Below are positions 25,863-34,765 of a stretch of 64,000 bases of DNA, piece by piece (the first letter of the stretch is position 1; each line of letters opens with the position of its first letter). A program made the translations under genes and the position numbers. Source of the DNA: Microbacterium sp. cf046. GTDB lineage: Bacteria; Actinomycetota; Actinomycetes; Actinomycetales; Microbacteriaceae. The notes under the pieces were generated by a model. It made no database searches, was not told the DNA's origin, and saw only the letters and a list, made by a program, of their open reading frames with translations. Location: contig NZ_FOZJ01000003.1 of NCBI RefSeq assembly GCF_900114345.1, positions 310,001-374,000 of the forward strand, read 5' to 3'.

Positions 25863-26870
25863 ATGTCGAAGCGACTGGCAGAGGTGGCACGCAAGGTCGG
25901 TGTGAGCGAAGCGACCGTCAGTCGCGTGCTCAACGGCAAGCCCGGGGTGTCCGAGGCGACCCGCCAGGCGGTGCTGACCGCGCTCGACGTGCTCGGATAC
26001 GAGCGCCCGACCAAGCTGCGCGGCGAGCGAGCCCGCCTCGTCGGACTGGTGCTCCCGGAGCTCACCAACCCGATCTTCCCGGCGCTCGCCGAGATCGTCG
26101 GCGGAGGGCTCACGCAGAACGGCTACACGCCGCTGCTGTGCACGCAGAACACCGGCGGCATCACGGAATCCGATTACGTCGACCTGCTCCTGCAGCAGCA
26201 GGTCTCGGGCGTGATCTTCCTCGGCGGCAACTACAGTCAGGCGGACTCGCCGCACGAGCACTACCTGCGCCTGCGCCAGGTCAACCTTCCGACGGTGCTC
26301 GTGAACGCGCGCATCGCCACGCTCGACTTCGCGACCGTGTCGACGGACGACGCCGCAGCCGCCGAGCAGGCGATCCTGCACCTGCACCAGCTCGGCCATC
26401 GGCGGATCGGGATGCTGCTCGGGCCGATCGACCACATCCCCTCCCAGCGCAAGCTCGCGGCCGCTCGCCCGCTCCTCGAGCGGCTCGGCACGCCGCTGGA
26501 CGAGGCGCTCATCGTGCGCGGGCTGTACTCCCTCGAGTCCGGGCAGGCGGGTGCGACCCGGCTGTTCGCCGCAGGCGCGACGGCGATCGTCTGCGCGAGC
26601 GATCTTCTGGCCCTCGGGGCGGTCCGCGCCGCACGCCGCGCGGGGCTCGCGGTGCCGAACGACGTGAGCGTGGTCGGCTACGACGACTCCGCGCTGATGA
26701 GCTGCACCGAGCCTCCGCTGACGACGGTGCGCCAGCCGATCGAGTCGATGGGTCGGACCGTGATCGACCTGCTCCTCTCGCAGATCGCCGGCACGACCGA
26801 GGCGGGCGACGAGCTGCTCTTCGAGCCCGAACTGGTCCTCCGCTCCTCGACGGGTCCCGCCCCCGCCTGA
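25863..26870 (+). CDS. LacI-family transcriptional regulator
   Basis: A 335-aa LacI/GalR repressor. The helix-turn-helix AEVARKVGVSEATVSRVLNG lies at residues 5-24, followed by the effector-binding domain (LVGLVLPELTNPIFPALAEI onward; the GYDDSALMSCTEPPLTTVRQP stretch is the usual C-terminal signature). It likely represses itself and the downstream GH13/ABC operon, since CTTGCG half-sites occur in both promoters. No ribosome site is seen, consistent with a leaderless message. The effector is presumably an alpha-glucoside such as maltose, trehalose or isomaltose; inference from the downstream GH13 gene. Confidence 0.93.
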   Translation: MSKRLAEVARKVGVSEATVSRVLNGKPGVSEATRQAVLTALDVLGYERPTKLRGERARLVGLVLPELTNPIFPALAEIVGGGLTQNGYTPLLCTQNTGGITESDYVDLLLQQQVSGVIFLGGNYSQADSPHEHYLRLRQVNLPTVLVNARIATLDFATVSTDDAAAAEQAILHLHQLGHRRIGMLLGPIDHIPSQRKLAAARPLLERLGTPLDEALIVRGLYSLESGQAGATRLFAAGATAIVCASDLLALGAVRAARRAGLAVPNDVSVVGYDDSALMSCTEPPLTTVRQPIESMGRTVIDLLLSQIAGTTEAGDELLFEPELVLRSSTGPAPA

Positions 26871-26926
26871 CCCCGCTCGGACCGCTCGCCTGCCGCGCGC
26901 TGGGTGCAGCATCCCCGGCCCCGCTA

Positions 26927-26985
26927 TCCGTGTCCCACTTCTGCATGCGACACACCGCGCCATGGGTGCAGAAGTGGGACACGGA
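26927..26985. repeat. Perfect 19-bp inverted repeat, 21-nt loop
   Basis: Arms 26927-26945 and 26967-26985 (TCCGTGTCCCACTTCTGCA and its exact complement) lie in the 251-bp gap between the LacI gene and the GH13 gene. No T-tract follows. The long perfect stem could be a terminator for the LacI gene or a mobile palindromic (REP/MITE-like) element. Confidence 0.75.
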
Positions 26986-27054
26986 AGGCTGTGGCGGATC
27001 GCTCTGGACAGGTGTCGTTGCAAAATCGTAATCTTGCGTCAATCTGTCCAAGAC

Positions 27055-27083
27055 TTGCGTAATTCGCGCGAGCAGAATACATT
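27055..27083 (+). promoter_or_regulatory. Promoter of alpha-glucosidase operon with LacI half-sites
   Basis: TTGCGT (27055-27060), 17-bp spacer, TACATT (27078-27083). The -35 is embedded in CAAGACTTGCG, and a second TCTTGCG lies 20 bp upstream (27032-27038). Both carry the half-site of the palindromes before the LacI gene at 25863, so repression by that protein is likely. Confidence 0.55.
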
Positions 27084-27121
27084 CGCTCCATCGAGTCCTT
27101 CCATCGATGACGAGGAGTTCC

Positions 27122-28849
27122 GTGGACAGCGACGTCCTGACCCGAACGGCCCGAGCGGCGACCGCTCAGCCCCCCACGCACGACCCCCTGTGGTGGCGCT
27201 CGGCCGTGATCTATCAGGTCTACGTCCGCAGCTTCGCGGACGCCGACGGGGACGGAACCGGGGATCTCGCGGGGGTCCGCGCGCACCTGGGCTACCTCAA
27301 GGACCTCGGTGTCGATGCGATCTGGTTCAACCCCTGGTACCCGAGCCCGATGGCCGATGGCGGGTACGACGTCGTCGACTACCGCGACATCCACCCGCAG
27401 TTCGGCACACTCGCCGACGCGGAGGCGCTCATCCGCGAGGCGCTCGCGCTCGGCATCCGCACGATCATCGACGTGGTGCCGAATCACATCAGCGACCAGC
27501 ACCCGTGGTTCCAGGAGGCGCTCGCCGCCGAACCCGGCAGCCCGGCGCGCGAGCGGTTCTGGTTCCACCCCGGAAAGGGCGAGAACGGCGATGAGATCCC
27601 GACGCACTGGGTCTCGAGCTTCCAGGGCGAGACCTGGACGCGCACGACGAACCCGGACGGCACGCCGGGGGAGTGGTACCTGCACATGTTCACGCCCGAG
27701 CAGCCCGACCTGAACTGGAACCACCCCGACGTCCGCCGGGAGCACGAGGAGATCCTGAGGTTCTGGTTCGACCGCGGCGTCGCAGGCGTGCGCATCGACT
27801 CCGCGGCCCTGCTGATCAAGGATGCCGACCTGCCCGAGGTCGGCGAGAAGCAGGGCCCCGGACAGCACCCCACCGAAGACCGCGACGAGCTCCACGACGT
27901 GTACCGCTCGTGGCGCGCGATCGCCGACTCGTACGCCGGCACCCGGGTGCTGGTCGGGGAGATCTGGGTGCCCGACATCGACCGGTTCGCCGCGTACCTG
28001 CGCGATGACGAGATGCACACCGCGTTCAACTTCGACTTCCTCGCGCGTCCGTGGGGCGCGGCCTCCTTCAGGGAGTCGATCCGGCAGACCCTCGCCGCGC
28101 ACGCGCCGGTCGGCGCACCGAGCACCTGGGTGCTCTCCAACCACGACGTCACCCGTCCGGTGACGCGCTATGGACGCGCCGACACGACCTTCGCGTTCCT
28201 CAAGAAGCGGTTCGGCGTGCCCACCGATCCCGAGCTGGGCCGCAACCGCGCACGAGCAGCGGCCCTCCTGGTCGCCGCGCTGCCGGGCAGCCTCTACATC
28301 TACCAGGGCGACGAACTCGGTCTGCCCGAGGTCGAGGACCTGCCCCGGGACCTGATCGAAGACCCGATGCACTACCGCTCCGGCGGGGTGGACCCCGGCC
28401 GTGACGGATGCCGCGTCCCGCTGCCCTGGGCCGGCGATGAGCCTCCGTTCGCCTTCAGCCCCGACGGGTCCCGCACCTGGCTGCCGCAGCCGCCCCAGTG
28501 GCGCGCGCTCACGGTCGAGGCCCAGCGATCGGATCCGCATTCGACGTTCTCGCTGTACCGCGATGCGCTCGCCCTGCGCCGTGACCTGCCCGCACTGGGC
28601 GACGGCGACCTCGACTGGTGGGATGACGCCCTTCCCGGAGCAGATGACGTCCTGGCCTTCCGGCGCGGCGACGACTTCGCCTGCATCGTGAACACCGGCG
28701 AAGACCCTGTCTCCCTCGGCCCCCTGATCGGCGCCGGCGGACAGATCCTCCTCGCGAGCTCCCCCTTGGAGGGTGCCTCGCTCCCCGGCGATTCCACCGC
28801 GTGGCTTCGCCTCACCTCCCTCACCACCACAACCCACCCCGCGGGATGA
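27122..28849 (+). CDS. Alpha-glucosidase / GH13 amylase-family enzyme
   Basis: A 575-aa GH13 enzyme of the oligo-1,6-glucosidase/alpha-glucosidase type. The barrel shows WWRSAVIYQVYVRSFADADGD, DVVPNH, GVRIDSA with nucleophile D226, VGEIW with acid/base E280 and SNHDVTR with transition-state stabiliser D342. The QPDLNW block before the nucleophile is typical of this subgroup. GTG 27122 is preferred over ATG 27107 because GAGGAG sits at ideal distance before it. It is cytosolic, leads the operon and is followed 41 bp later by a binding-protein gene. Substrate within the alpha-glucosides is undecided. Confidence 0.93.
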   Translation: MDSDVLTRTARAATAQPPTHDPLWWRSAVIYQVYVRSFADADGDGTGDLAGVRAHLGYLKDLGVDAIWFNPWYPSPMADGGYDVVDYRDIHPQFGTLADAEALIREALALGIRTIIDVVPNHISDQHPWFQEALAAEPGSPARERFWFHPGKGENGDEIPTHWVSSFQGETWTRTTNPDGTPGEWYLHMFTPEQPDLNWNHPDVRREHEEILRFWFDRGVAGVRIDSAALLIKDADLPEVGEKQGPGQHPTEDRDELHDVYRSWRAIADSYAGTRVLVGEIWVPDIDRFAAYLRDDEMHTAFNFDFLARPWGAASFRESIRQTLAAHAPVGAPSTWVLSNHDVTRPVTRYGRADTTFAFLKKRFGVPTDPELGRNRARAAALLVAALPGSLYIYQGDELGLPEVEDLPRDLIEDPMHYRSGGVDPGRDGCRVPLPWAGDEPPFAFSPDGSRTWLPQPPQWRALTVEAQRSDPHSTFSLYRDALALRRDLPALGDGDLDWWDDALPGADDVLAFRRGDDFACIVNTGEDPVSLGPLIGAGGQILLASSPLEGASLPGDSTAWLRLTSLTTTTHPAG

Positions 28850-28890
28850 CGCGTCGGCACGCGGCATCCCGCACACGAAAGGAAATGACG

Positions 28891-30261
28891 ATGAAGTCAC
28901 CAGCACGGGTCCTGCTCGCCGGTGTCGCCACGTTGGCGACGGTCGGCGCACTCGTCGGCTGCTCGACCGGCGGAGGGGGTGACGACGGCAGCGGCAAGAC
29001 GGAGCTGCGGGTCGCCACGTTCCCGCCGGGAGCCGACGCCGCGGCGTACGAGGCGTTCGCCGCCCAGGAGGCGCAGTTCGAGGAGGAGAACCCCGACATC
29101 GACATCATCGGTGTCGAGTACGAATGGGAAGGCCCGACGTTCGCGGTGCAGCTCGCGGGCGGCAGCCTCCCCGACGTGTTCACGGTCCCGTTCACGGACG
29201 CGAAGACGCTCCTCGAGAACGACCAGCTTATGGACGTCACCGACGCGATGGACGAGCTCGGCTACACCGACAGCTTCAACCCGATCATCCTCGACGGGGT
29301 GACCGGCGACGACGGCCGGATCTACGGGTTCCCGCGCCAGGCGTACGCCATGGGCCTGCACTACAACCGCGACCTGTTCGAGCAGGCGGGACTCGACCCC
29401 GACCAGCCGCCGACCACCTGGGACGAGGTCCGCGAGTACGCCAAGCAGATCCACGACGCGACCGGCAAGGCCGGCTACGCCCAGATGGCGATCAACAACA
29501 CCGGCGGATGGCAGCTGACCGCGCAGACCGTCGCCCGCGGCGGTCGCACCCAGGTCGACAACCAGGACGGCTCGGCCGAGTCGACGATCGACAACGACGG
29601 CACCCGTGCCACGCTCGAGTTCCTCAAGGCCCTCCGCTGGGAGGACGACTCGTTCGGGTCGAAGTTCGACCTCGACTGGGGCACGATCAACCAGGAGTTC
29701 GCGGCGGGCAACATCGGCATGTACACGTCCGGGTCGGATGTCTACACCGCCCTGGTGCGCGACTTCGGGCTCGACCCGGCGGTCTACGGCCTCGCAGTCG
29801 TTCCGGTTGAGGGCGAGGACCCCGGCACCCTCGGCGGCGGCGACATCGCGGTGATCAGCCCCACGGTCGATGACACGACGAAGGCCGCGGCCGTGATGTG
29901 GATCGACTGGTACTACATGCAGAAGCTGCTCAACGAGGACGCCGCGGTGCTGGACGCCAAGACGTTGGCCGAGTCCGACCAGGCCGTCGGAACGCCGGTG
30001 CTGCCGGTGCTCAGCCGTGAGCTGTACGAGGAGTCCCTCGTGTGGATCGAGCCGTACATCAATGTGCCGCGCGACCAGATGACGCCGTTCACCGACGCGA
30101 TCTGGGACCAGACCCCGGTGGGCGAGCCGAAGAAGAAGACGCAGGAGATCTACTCTCTTCTCGACGAGCTCGTGCAGGCCGTCCTGACGGATCAGAACGC
30201 CGACATCGACGCCCTGCTCGCAACGGCACAGGAAGAGGCGCAGTCCAAGCTCGACGAGTAA
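28891..30261 (+). CDS. Sugar ABC transporter substrate-binding lipoprotein
   Basis: A 456-aa family-1 extracellular solute-binding protein. The signal peptide is MKSPARVLLAGVATLATVGA with lipobox LVGC and lipidated C24, followed by a Gly/Asp linker. The core shows the usual pattern (FPPGADAAAYEAFAAQEAQF, LPDVFTVPFTDAKTLL, GFPRQAYAMGLHYNRDLF). ATG 28891 has AAAGGA at 8-9 bp; the ATG two codons earlier is too close to that site. It is followed by two permease genes and preceded by the GH13 gene, so it most likely captures an alpha-glucoside. Confidence 0.93.
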   Translation: MKSPARVLLAGVATLATVGALVGCSTGGGGDDGSGKTELRVATFPPGADAAAYEAFAAQEAQFEEENPDIDIIGVEYEWEGPTFAVQLAGGSLPDVFTVPFTDAKTLLENDQLMDVTDAMDELGYTDSFNPIILDGVTGDDGRIYGFPRQAYAMGLHYNRDLFEQAGLDPDQPPTTWDEVREYAKQIHDATGKAGYAQMAINNTGGWQLTAQTVARGGRTQVDNQDGSAESTIDNDGTRATLEFLKALRWEDDSFGSKFDLDWGTINQEFAAGNIGMYTSGSDVYTALVRDFGLDPAVYGLAVVPVEGEDPGTLGGGDIAVISPTVDDTTKAAAVMWIDWYYMQKLLNEDAAVLDAKTLAESDQAVGTPVLPVLSRELYEESLVWIEPYINVPRDQMTPFTDAIWDQTPVGEPKKKTQEIYSLLDELVQAVLTDQNADIDALLATAQEEAQSKLDE

Positions 30262-30265
30262 TCGC

Positions 30266-30336
30266 TCCGTCTCGCTTCGCTCCTCCTCGACGACCGGACC
30301 CCTCGCCCGGTCGTCGAGTGAGCGAAGCGAGACGGA
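30266..30336. repeat. 30-32-bp inverted repeat after binding-protein gene
   Basis: Arms 30266-30297 and 30307-30336 begin TCCGTCTCGCTTCGCTC and end with its complement GAGCGAAGCGAGACGGA; the inner part (CTCGACGACCGG) also pairs, with a short bulge and a 9-nt loop. It starts 5 bp after the binding-protein stop and separates it from the permease gene. A similar GAGCGAAGCGAGAC-type palindrome is, to my knowledge, a common dispersed repeat in Microbacteriaceae. Confidence 0.75.
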
Positions 30337-30374
30337 ACGCCGCCCGCACCCGCACCGACAGCAGAAAGTCGACG

Positions 30375-31346
30375 ATGACGACGATGACCCAGGAGAGCGC
30401 GGCCCCCGCCGACTCCCCTCCCGCGTCCCGGGCCGCGACGCGACGCAGGCCGCGGCGCAGCCCGGTGACCTGGTACCGCGGCGGGGGGCTGTGGAATCTG
30501 CTGTTCCTGCTGCCGATGATCTTCGTGTTCTTCTTCTTCTCGTGGTCGCCGATCGTCCAGTCGGTGATCATGAGCTTCCAGAAGACGAACATGATCGTCT
30601 CGGAGTGGGTGGGACTCGACAACTACGTCGCGATCCTGAGCGATCCCGATCTGGGCCGGGCGGTCGTCAACACCGTCTACTTCGCGCTCCTGGCACTCCT
30701 GTTCGGGTTCCCGCTGCCGCTGTTCATGGCGGTGCTCATGAGCGAGGTCAAGCGCGGCAAGGGTCTGTACTCGGCGCTCGCGTATCTGCCGGTGGTCATC
30801 CCGCCGGTGGTCGCCGTGCTGCTGTGGAAGGTCTTCTACGGCGCCGACGCGAACGGCGTGTTCAACACGATCCTGGGATGGTTCGGCATCCCGCCGCAGC
30901 CGTGGATCCAGAGCGCGGTGCAGGCGATGCCGTCGCTCGTGCTCGAGGCGACCTGGGCCGCAGCCGGCGGGAGCATCATCATCTATCTGGCCGCCCTGCT
31001 GTCCGTCCCGCCCGAGCTCTATGACGCGGCCGAGGTCGACGGCGCGGGCATCTGGCAGAAGGTCTGGCATGTGACGCTGCCGCAGCTGCGCGGCATCCTC
31101 TTCATCATGCTGATCCTGCAGGTGATCGCGACCGCGCAGGTGTTCCTCGAGCCCTTCCTGTTCACCGGGGGCGGCCCGGTCGGCTCGACGACGACGGTGT
31201 TGCTGTACATCTACAACAAGGCGTTCCGCAACAGCCTGGGCGGTGACTACGGCGAGGCGACGGCCGTGTCGGTGCTGCTCGCGATCGTGCTCGCGATCCT
31301 GTCGTGGCTCTACTTCAAGCTCACCAACCGCTGGAGCACGACATGA
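30375..31346 (+). CDS. Sugar ABC transporter permease (MalF type)
   Basis: A 323-aa permease: a basic N-terminal tail (RRRPRRSPVTW) and about six transmembrane helices, the first being LWNLLFLLPMIFVFFFFSW. The EAA loop is ELYDAAEVDGAGIWQKVWHV. It pairs with the following permease, whose ATG overlaps this stop (ATGA). The 113-bp gap to the binding-protein gene is mostly the inverted repeat at 30266, which may lower permease expression. No ATPase gene is nearby. Confidence 0.92.
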   Translation: MTTMTQESAAPADSPPASRAATRRRPRRSPVTWYRGGGLWNLLFLLPMIFVFFFFSWSPIVQSVIMSFQKTNMIVSEWVGLDNYVAILSDPDLGRAVVNTVYFALLALLFGFPLPLFMAVLMSEVKRGKGLYSALAYLPVVIPPVVAVLLWKVFYGADANGVFNTILGWFGIPPQPWIQSAVQAMPSLVLEATWAAAGGSIIIYLAALLSVPPELYDAAEVDGAGIWQKVWHVTLPQLRGILFIMLILQVIATAQVFLEPFLFTGGGPVGSTTTVLLYIYNKAFRNSLGGDYGEATAVSVLLAIVLAILSWLYFKLTNRWSTT

Positions 31347-32326
31347 CCACCACGATCTCCACGGCCGAGGGCAGGGAGGGCATCCGCGGATTCCTGTCGC
31401 GACGCGGCCTGGGCGGCGGGCGCAAGCGCGATTCGCTCGACGATCTGAGCGAGCGCTCGATCGTGTCGGACAGCGAGCGGCGGCGTCGCTCGACCCGCTT
31501 CGGGATGTCCGTGACCCACGCGTTCCTGTTCATCAGCCTGGTGGTCGCCGGGCTGGGACCGATCCTGTGGCTGGCGAAGTCGGCGATCACCCCCACCCAG
31601 GACACCCTGTCGCAGCCGTTCGCACTCTGGCCGAACGGGGTGGACTGGGCGAACCTGTCCACGGCGTGGAACGACATCCACATCGACCTGTACTTCTGGA
31701 ACACGATCGTGATCGCGGGCGGGGCGTGGTTCTCGCAGCTGTTCATCGCGACGACCGCCGGCTACGCGCTCTCGGTGCTGCGGCCGAAGTACGCGCCGGT
31801 GCTCAACGCACTCGTGCTGGCCACCCTCTTCATCCCGGGCATCGTGCTGCTGGTGCCGCTGTACCTCACGATCGTCAATCCGCCGCTGCTGGGCGATGCG
31901 ACCCTGCTGAACAATTACCTCGCCGTGTGGTTGCCGATGGCGGCCAACGCATTCAACATCCTGCTGGTCAAACGCTTCTTCGACAATCTGCCCCGCGAGA
32001 TCTTCGAAGCCGCGAAGACGGACGGCGCCGGCCCGTTCCGGCTGTTCTGGTCGATCGTGCTGCCCATGAGCAAGCCGATCCTCGGCGTCGTGTCGGTGTT
32101 CGCGATCATCGCGGCCTGGAAGGACTACCTCTGGCCGAAGCTCGTCCTGCCCGACCCCGCCGTGCAGCCGCTGTCGGTGCGCCTCCCGGATGTGCAGTCG
32201 CAGACCGAGCTCGACGTGTTCCTCGCGGCGCTCGCGATCGCCACTCTCATCCCGATCGCGATGTTCCTCGTGTTCCAATCCGTGTTCCTGCGCTCAGCCG
32301 GCCTCGGGGGAGCGGTCAAGGGCTGA
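31343..32326 (+). CDS. Sugar ABC transporter permease (MalG type)
   Basis: A 327-aa permease with an unusually long charged N-terminal segment (about 55 residues, SERSIVSDSERRRRSTRFG) before the first helix, then six helices and the EAA loop EIFEAAKTDGAGPFRLFWSI. The protein ends in GGAVKG as in many MalG homologues. It completes the alpha-glucoside-type importer and is the last gene of the operon; 24 bp separate it from the convergent lipid kinase gene. Confidence 0.92.
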   Translation: MTTTISTAEGREGIRGFLSRRGLGGGRKRDSLDDLSERSIVSDSERRRRSTRFGMSVTHAFLFISLVVAGLGPILWLAKSAITPTQDTLSQPFALWPNGVDWANLSTAWNDIHIDLYFWNTIVIAGGAWFSQLFIATTAGYALSVLRPKYAPVLNALVLATLFIPGIVLLVPLYLTIVNPPLLGDATLLNNYLAVWLPMAANAFNILLVKRFFDNLPREIFEAAKTDGAGPFRLFWSIVLPMSKPILGVVSVFAIIAAWKDYLWPKLVLPDPAVQPLSVRLPDVQSQTELDVFLAALAIATLIPIAMFLVFQSVFLRSAGLGGAVKG

Positions 32327-32350
32327 CCGTCCGCGGGCGACCGTCCGAAC

Positions 32351-33385
32351 TCAGATCCTCGTCGTGTCGTGCCCCTTCGGCACCATGGCGATGACCCCGC
32401 CTTCGACGATCCTGCAGCGCATCCGGATCGCCTCCCCGAACTCGTCGCCGTCCAGCTGCACCGGCTGCGGAGGATCGGTCGCAACGTCCAGGCCCTTGCC
32501 CTTCGCGTAGAGCACCGAGTTGTCCTCGGTGCGCAGCGCGAGCACCTGACGCCCGGCGCGGAAGCGGCGCAGGAAGCTGTTGTCCCAGGCGACCCTGCGC
32601 CACACCAGGACCCAGCCGAGCGCGTTCTTGGGCTGGAAGATCGCGATGTCGAGCTCCCCGTCCGAGACGGATGCTTGAGGGATCAGCTCGAGGCCGGCCG
32701 GCAGCGACCCGCAGTTGGCGATCAGGATGCTCTGCACCTTCGCCGAGTGCAGTCGCCGGCCGTGCACCTGATAGGCGATCCGGAACGGCTTCGCGTTCGC
32801 GAGCGATCGCGCCGCACCGTCGACGTAGGCGATCCAGCCGACCTTCTTCTTGAGGTCGCCGCTCGTGTTCGCGATCATCGCGGCATCCAGGCCCATGCCG
32901 CCCATCACGACGAACGCGCGCTCCTGGGTCGAACCGTCCGCGTGGCGGATCGTCGCGAAGCCCACGTCGACGGGATGGCGGTCGCCGTCGAAGGTCGCCT
33001 GCACCATGGCCGCGGCATCCGTCAGCGGCAGCAGCATGTTGCGCGCGAGGAGATTGCCCGTCCCGCTCGGGATGATCGTCAGCGGAACCCCCGATCCGCT
33101 CATCGCCTCGGCGACCGCACGGACCGTGCCGTCGCCGCCCGCCACGAGGAGGGCAGCCGCACCGGCGTCGAGCGCGTCGCGAGTGACCCCGTCGCCGAGG
33201 TCGTCGGTCGTCGTCTCGTAGAACATCGGCTTGCCCCAGCCGGCGGCGGCCGACAGGCGGGTGACGGTCGCACGCAGGGTGCGCGGGACCACCTTGGTCG
33301 GGTTGTAGACGAGCGCGGCCCGGCGGGACCGATCGGATGCCGGAGACTGCTCAGCCGGCTGCGAACTGGCTGCCGGCTCTGTCAT
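32351..33385 (-). CDS. Diacylglycerol kinase-family lipid kinase (DagK/YegS-like)
   Basis: A 344-aa lipid kinase of the diacylglycerol-kinase catalytic family. AALVYNPTKV, the ATP-binding VAGGDGTVRAVAEAM, IPSGTGNLLARNM and VMGGMGLDAAMIANT are the conserved blocks; the C-terminal domain includes LQLDG-like VQLDGDEFGE. It phosphorylates a membrane lipid, possibly diacylglycerol or a sphingoid-like base; in Actinobacteria such enzymes serve phospholipid recycling. ATG 33385 is chosen over upstream in-frame codons because the preceding stretch overlaps the serS promoter. It is divergent from serS. Confidence 0.92.
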   Translation of the reverse strand: MTEPAASSQPAEQSPASDRSRRAALVYNPTKVVPRTLRATVTRLSAAAGWGKPMFYETTTDDLGDGVTRDALDAGAAALLVAGGDGTVRAVAEAMSGSGVPLTIIPSGTGNLLARNMLLPLTDAAAMVQATFDGDRHPVDVGFATIRHADGSTQERAFVVMGGMGLDAAMIANTSGDLKKKVGWIAYVDGAARSLANAKPFRIAYQVHGRRLHSAKVQSILIANCGSLPAGLELIPQASVSDGELDIAIFQPKNALGWVLVWRRVAWDNSFLRRFRAGRQVLALRTEDNSVLYAKGKGLDVATDPPQPVQLDGDEFGEAIRMRCRIVEGGVIAMVPKGHDTTRI

Positions 33386-33447
33386 GGTCACACGATAGTC
33401 CGGGATGCCGATGCACGAGACCGGGATGCCCGCCGGGACCCGCTGAC

Positions 33448-33453
33448 TAGACT
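33448..33453 (+). promoter_or_regulatory. -10 element of leaderless serS
   Basis: TAGACT lies 6 nt before the GTG start of serS at 33460, and there is no ribosome-binding site, so serS mRNA is probably leaderless, as for pheA. Confidence 0.55.
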
Positions 33454-33459
33454 TGTGAG

Positions 33460-34740
33460 GTGATCGATCTGACATTCCTCCGCGAGAATCCCGAGCTGGT
33501 CAAGCGCTCGCAGGAGTCGCGCGGGGAGTCGACGAGCACGGTCGATGATGCACTCGCCGCCGATCGCGAACGGCGCGCGGCGATCACGTCGTTCGAAGAG
33601 CTTCGCGCGGCGCAGAATGCGCACGGCAAGCGCGTGGCACAGGCTCCCAAGGAGGAGAAGGCCGCGCTGGTCGCGGAGGCGAAGGCCCTGAGCGAGCAGG
33701 TGAAGGCCGCCCAGCACGCCGTGACGGCGGCCGAGGAGGTCGCCGACGCCGCGCTCGCCAAGATCGAGAACATCGTGATCGAGGGCGTTCCGGCAGGCGG
33801 CGAGGACAACTTCATCACGCTGCGCACCCACGGCGACGTGCCCGTGTTCGATTTCGAGCCGCGCGACCACCTCGAACTCGGCGAGCTGCTCGATGCGATC
33901 GACATGGAGCGCGGCACCAAGGTGTCGGGGAGCCGTTTCTACTTCCTGAAGGGGATCGGGGCCCGGCTCGAGATCGGGCTCATGATGCTCGCGCTCGACC
34001 GCGCTCTGCAGGCCGGGTTCGTGCCCCTCATCCCGCCCACGCTGGTGCGGCCCGAGGTCATGCGGGGCACCGGATTCCTCGGACAGCACTCCGACGAGGT
34101 GTACCACCTCGAGGAGGATGACCTCTATCTCGTCGGCACGAGCGAGGTCCCGCTCGCCGGGTATCACATGGACGAGATCCTCGACCTGTCCCAGGGGGCC
34201 AAGCGGTATGCCGGCTGGTCGACGTGCTATCGCCGCGAGGCGGGCTCGTACGGGAAGGACACGCGCGGCATCATCCGCGTGCACCAGTTCAACAAGCTCG
34301 AGATGTTCGTCTACACGACCCCCGAGGATGCCGAGGCCGAGCACCTGCGGCTCGTCGCGATGCAGGAGGGGATGCTGCAGGACCTCGGCCTCTCCTACCG
34401 TGTGATCGACGTGGCCGCGGGCGACCTGGGTTCCAGCGCGGCGCGCAAGTACGACGTCGAGGCATGGGTGCCGACCCAGGGCGCGTATCGCGAGCTGACA
34501 AGCACCAGCAACTGCACGACGTTCCAGGCGCGCAGGCTCGACATCCGCCACCGTCCTGCGGTGGAGGGCGGGGGCACCGGCAAGACGCAGCACGTCGCGA
34601 CCCTGAACGGCACGCTTGCGACCACGCGCTGGATCGTCGCGATGCTCGAGACGCATCAGCGCGCCGACGGATCGGTCGTTGTCCCCGAGGTGCTGCGCCC
34701 GTACCTCGGCGGGCTCGAGATCCTGGAGCCCGTCGCGTGA
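33460..34740 (+). CDS. serS: Seryl-tRNA synthetase
   Basis: A 426-aa class II aminoacyl-tRNA synthetase charging tRNA-Ser. The N-terminal coiled-coil arm (about residues 30-100, rich in A/E/K) that grips the long variable arm is clear. The catalytic domain has [10 protein letters not shown], motif 2 [20 protein letters not shown] and motif 3 with [22 protein letters not shown] start with a leaderless -10. Two tRNA-Ser genes follow within 5 kb, an apparent functional neighbourhood. Confidence 0.97.
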   Translation: MIDLTFLRENPELVKRSQESRGESTSTVDDALAADRERRAAITSFEELRAAQNAHGKRVAQAPKEEKAALVAEAKALSEQVKAAQHAVTAAEEVADAALAKIENIVIEGVPAGGEDNFITLRTHGDVPVFDFEPRDHLELGELLDAIDMERGTKVSGSRFYFLKGIGARLEIGLMMLALDRALQAGFVPLIPPTLVRPEVMRGTGFLGQHSDEVYHLEEDDLYLVGTSEVPLAGYHMDEILDLSQGAKRYAGWSTCYRREAGSYGKDTRGIIRVHQFNKLEMFVYTTPEDAEAEHLRLVAMQEGMLQDLGLSYRVIDVAAGDLGSSAARKYDVEAWVPTQGAYRELTSTSNCTTFQARRLDIRHRPAVEGGGTGKTQHVATLNGTLATTRWIVAMLETHQRADGSVVVPEVLRPYLGGLEILEPVA

Positions 34741-34765
34741 GGACGCGTGCAGAGGGTGCGATCGG

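Noticed and set aside
27107..27121. ATG 27107 as start of the GH13 gene
   Set aside because: GTG 27122 has an ideally spaced GAGGAG, which itself lies inside the would-be extension.
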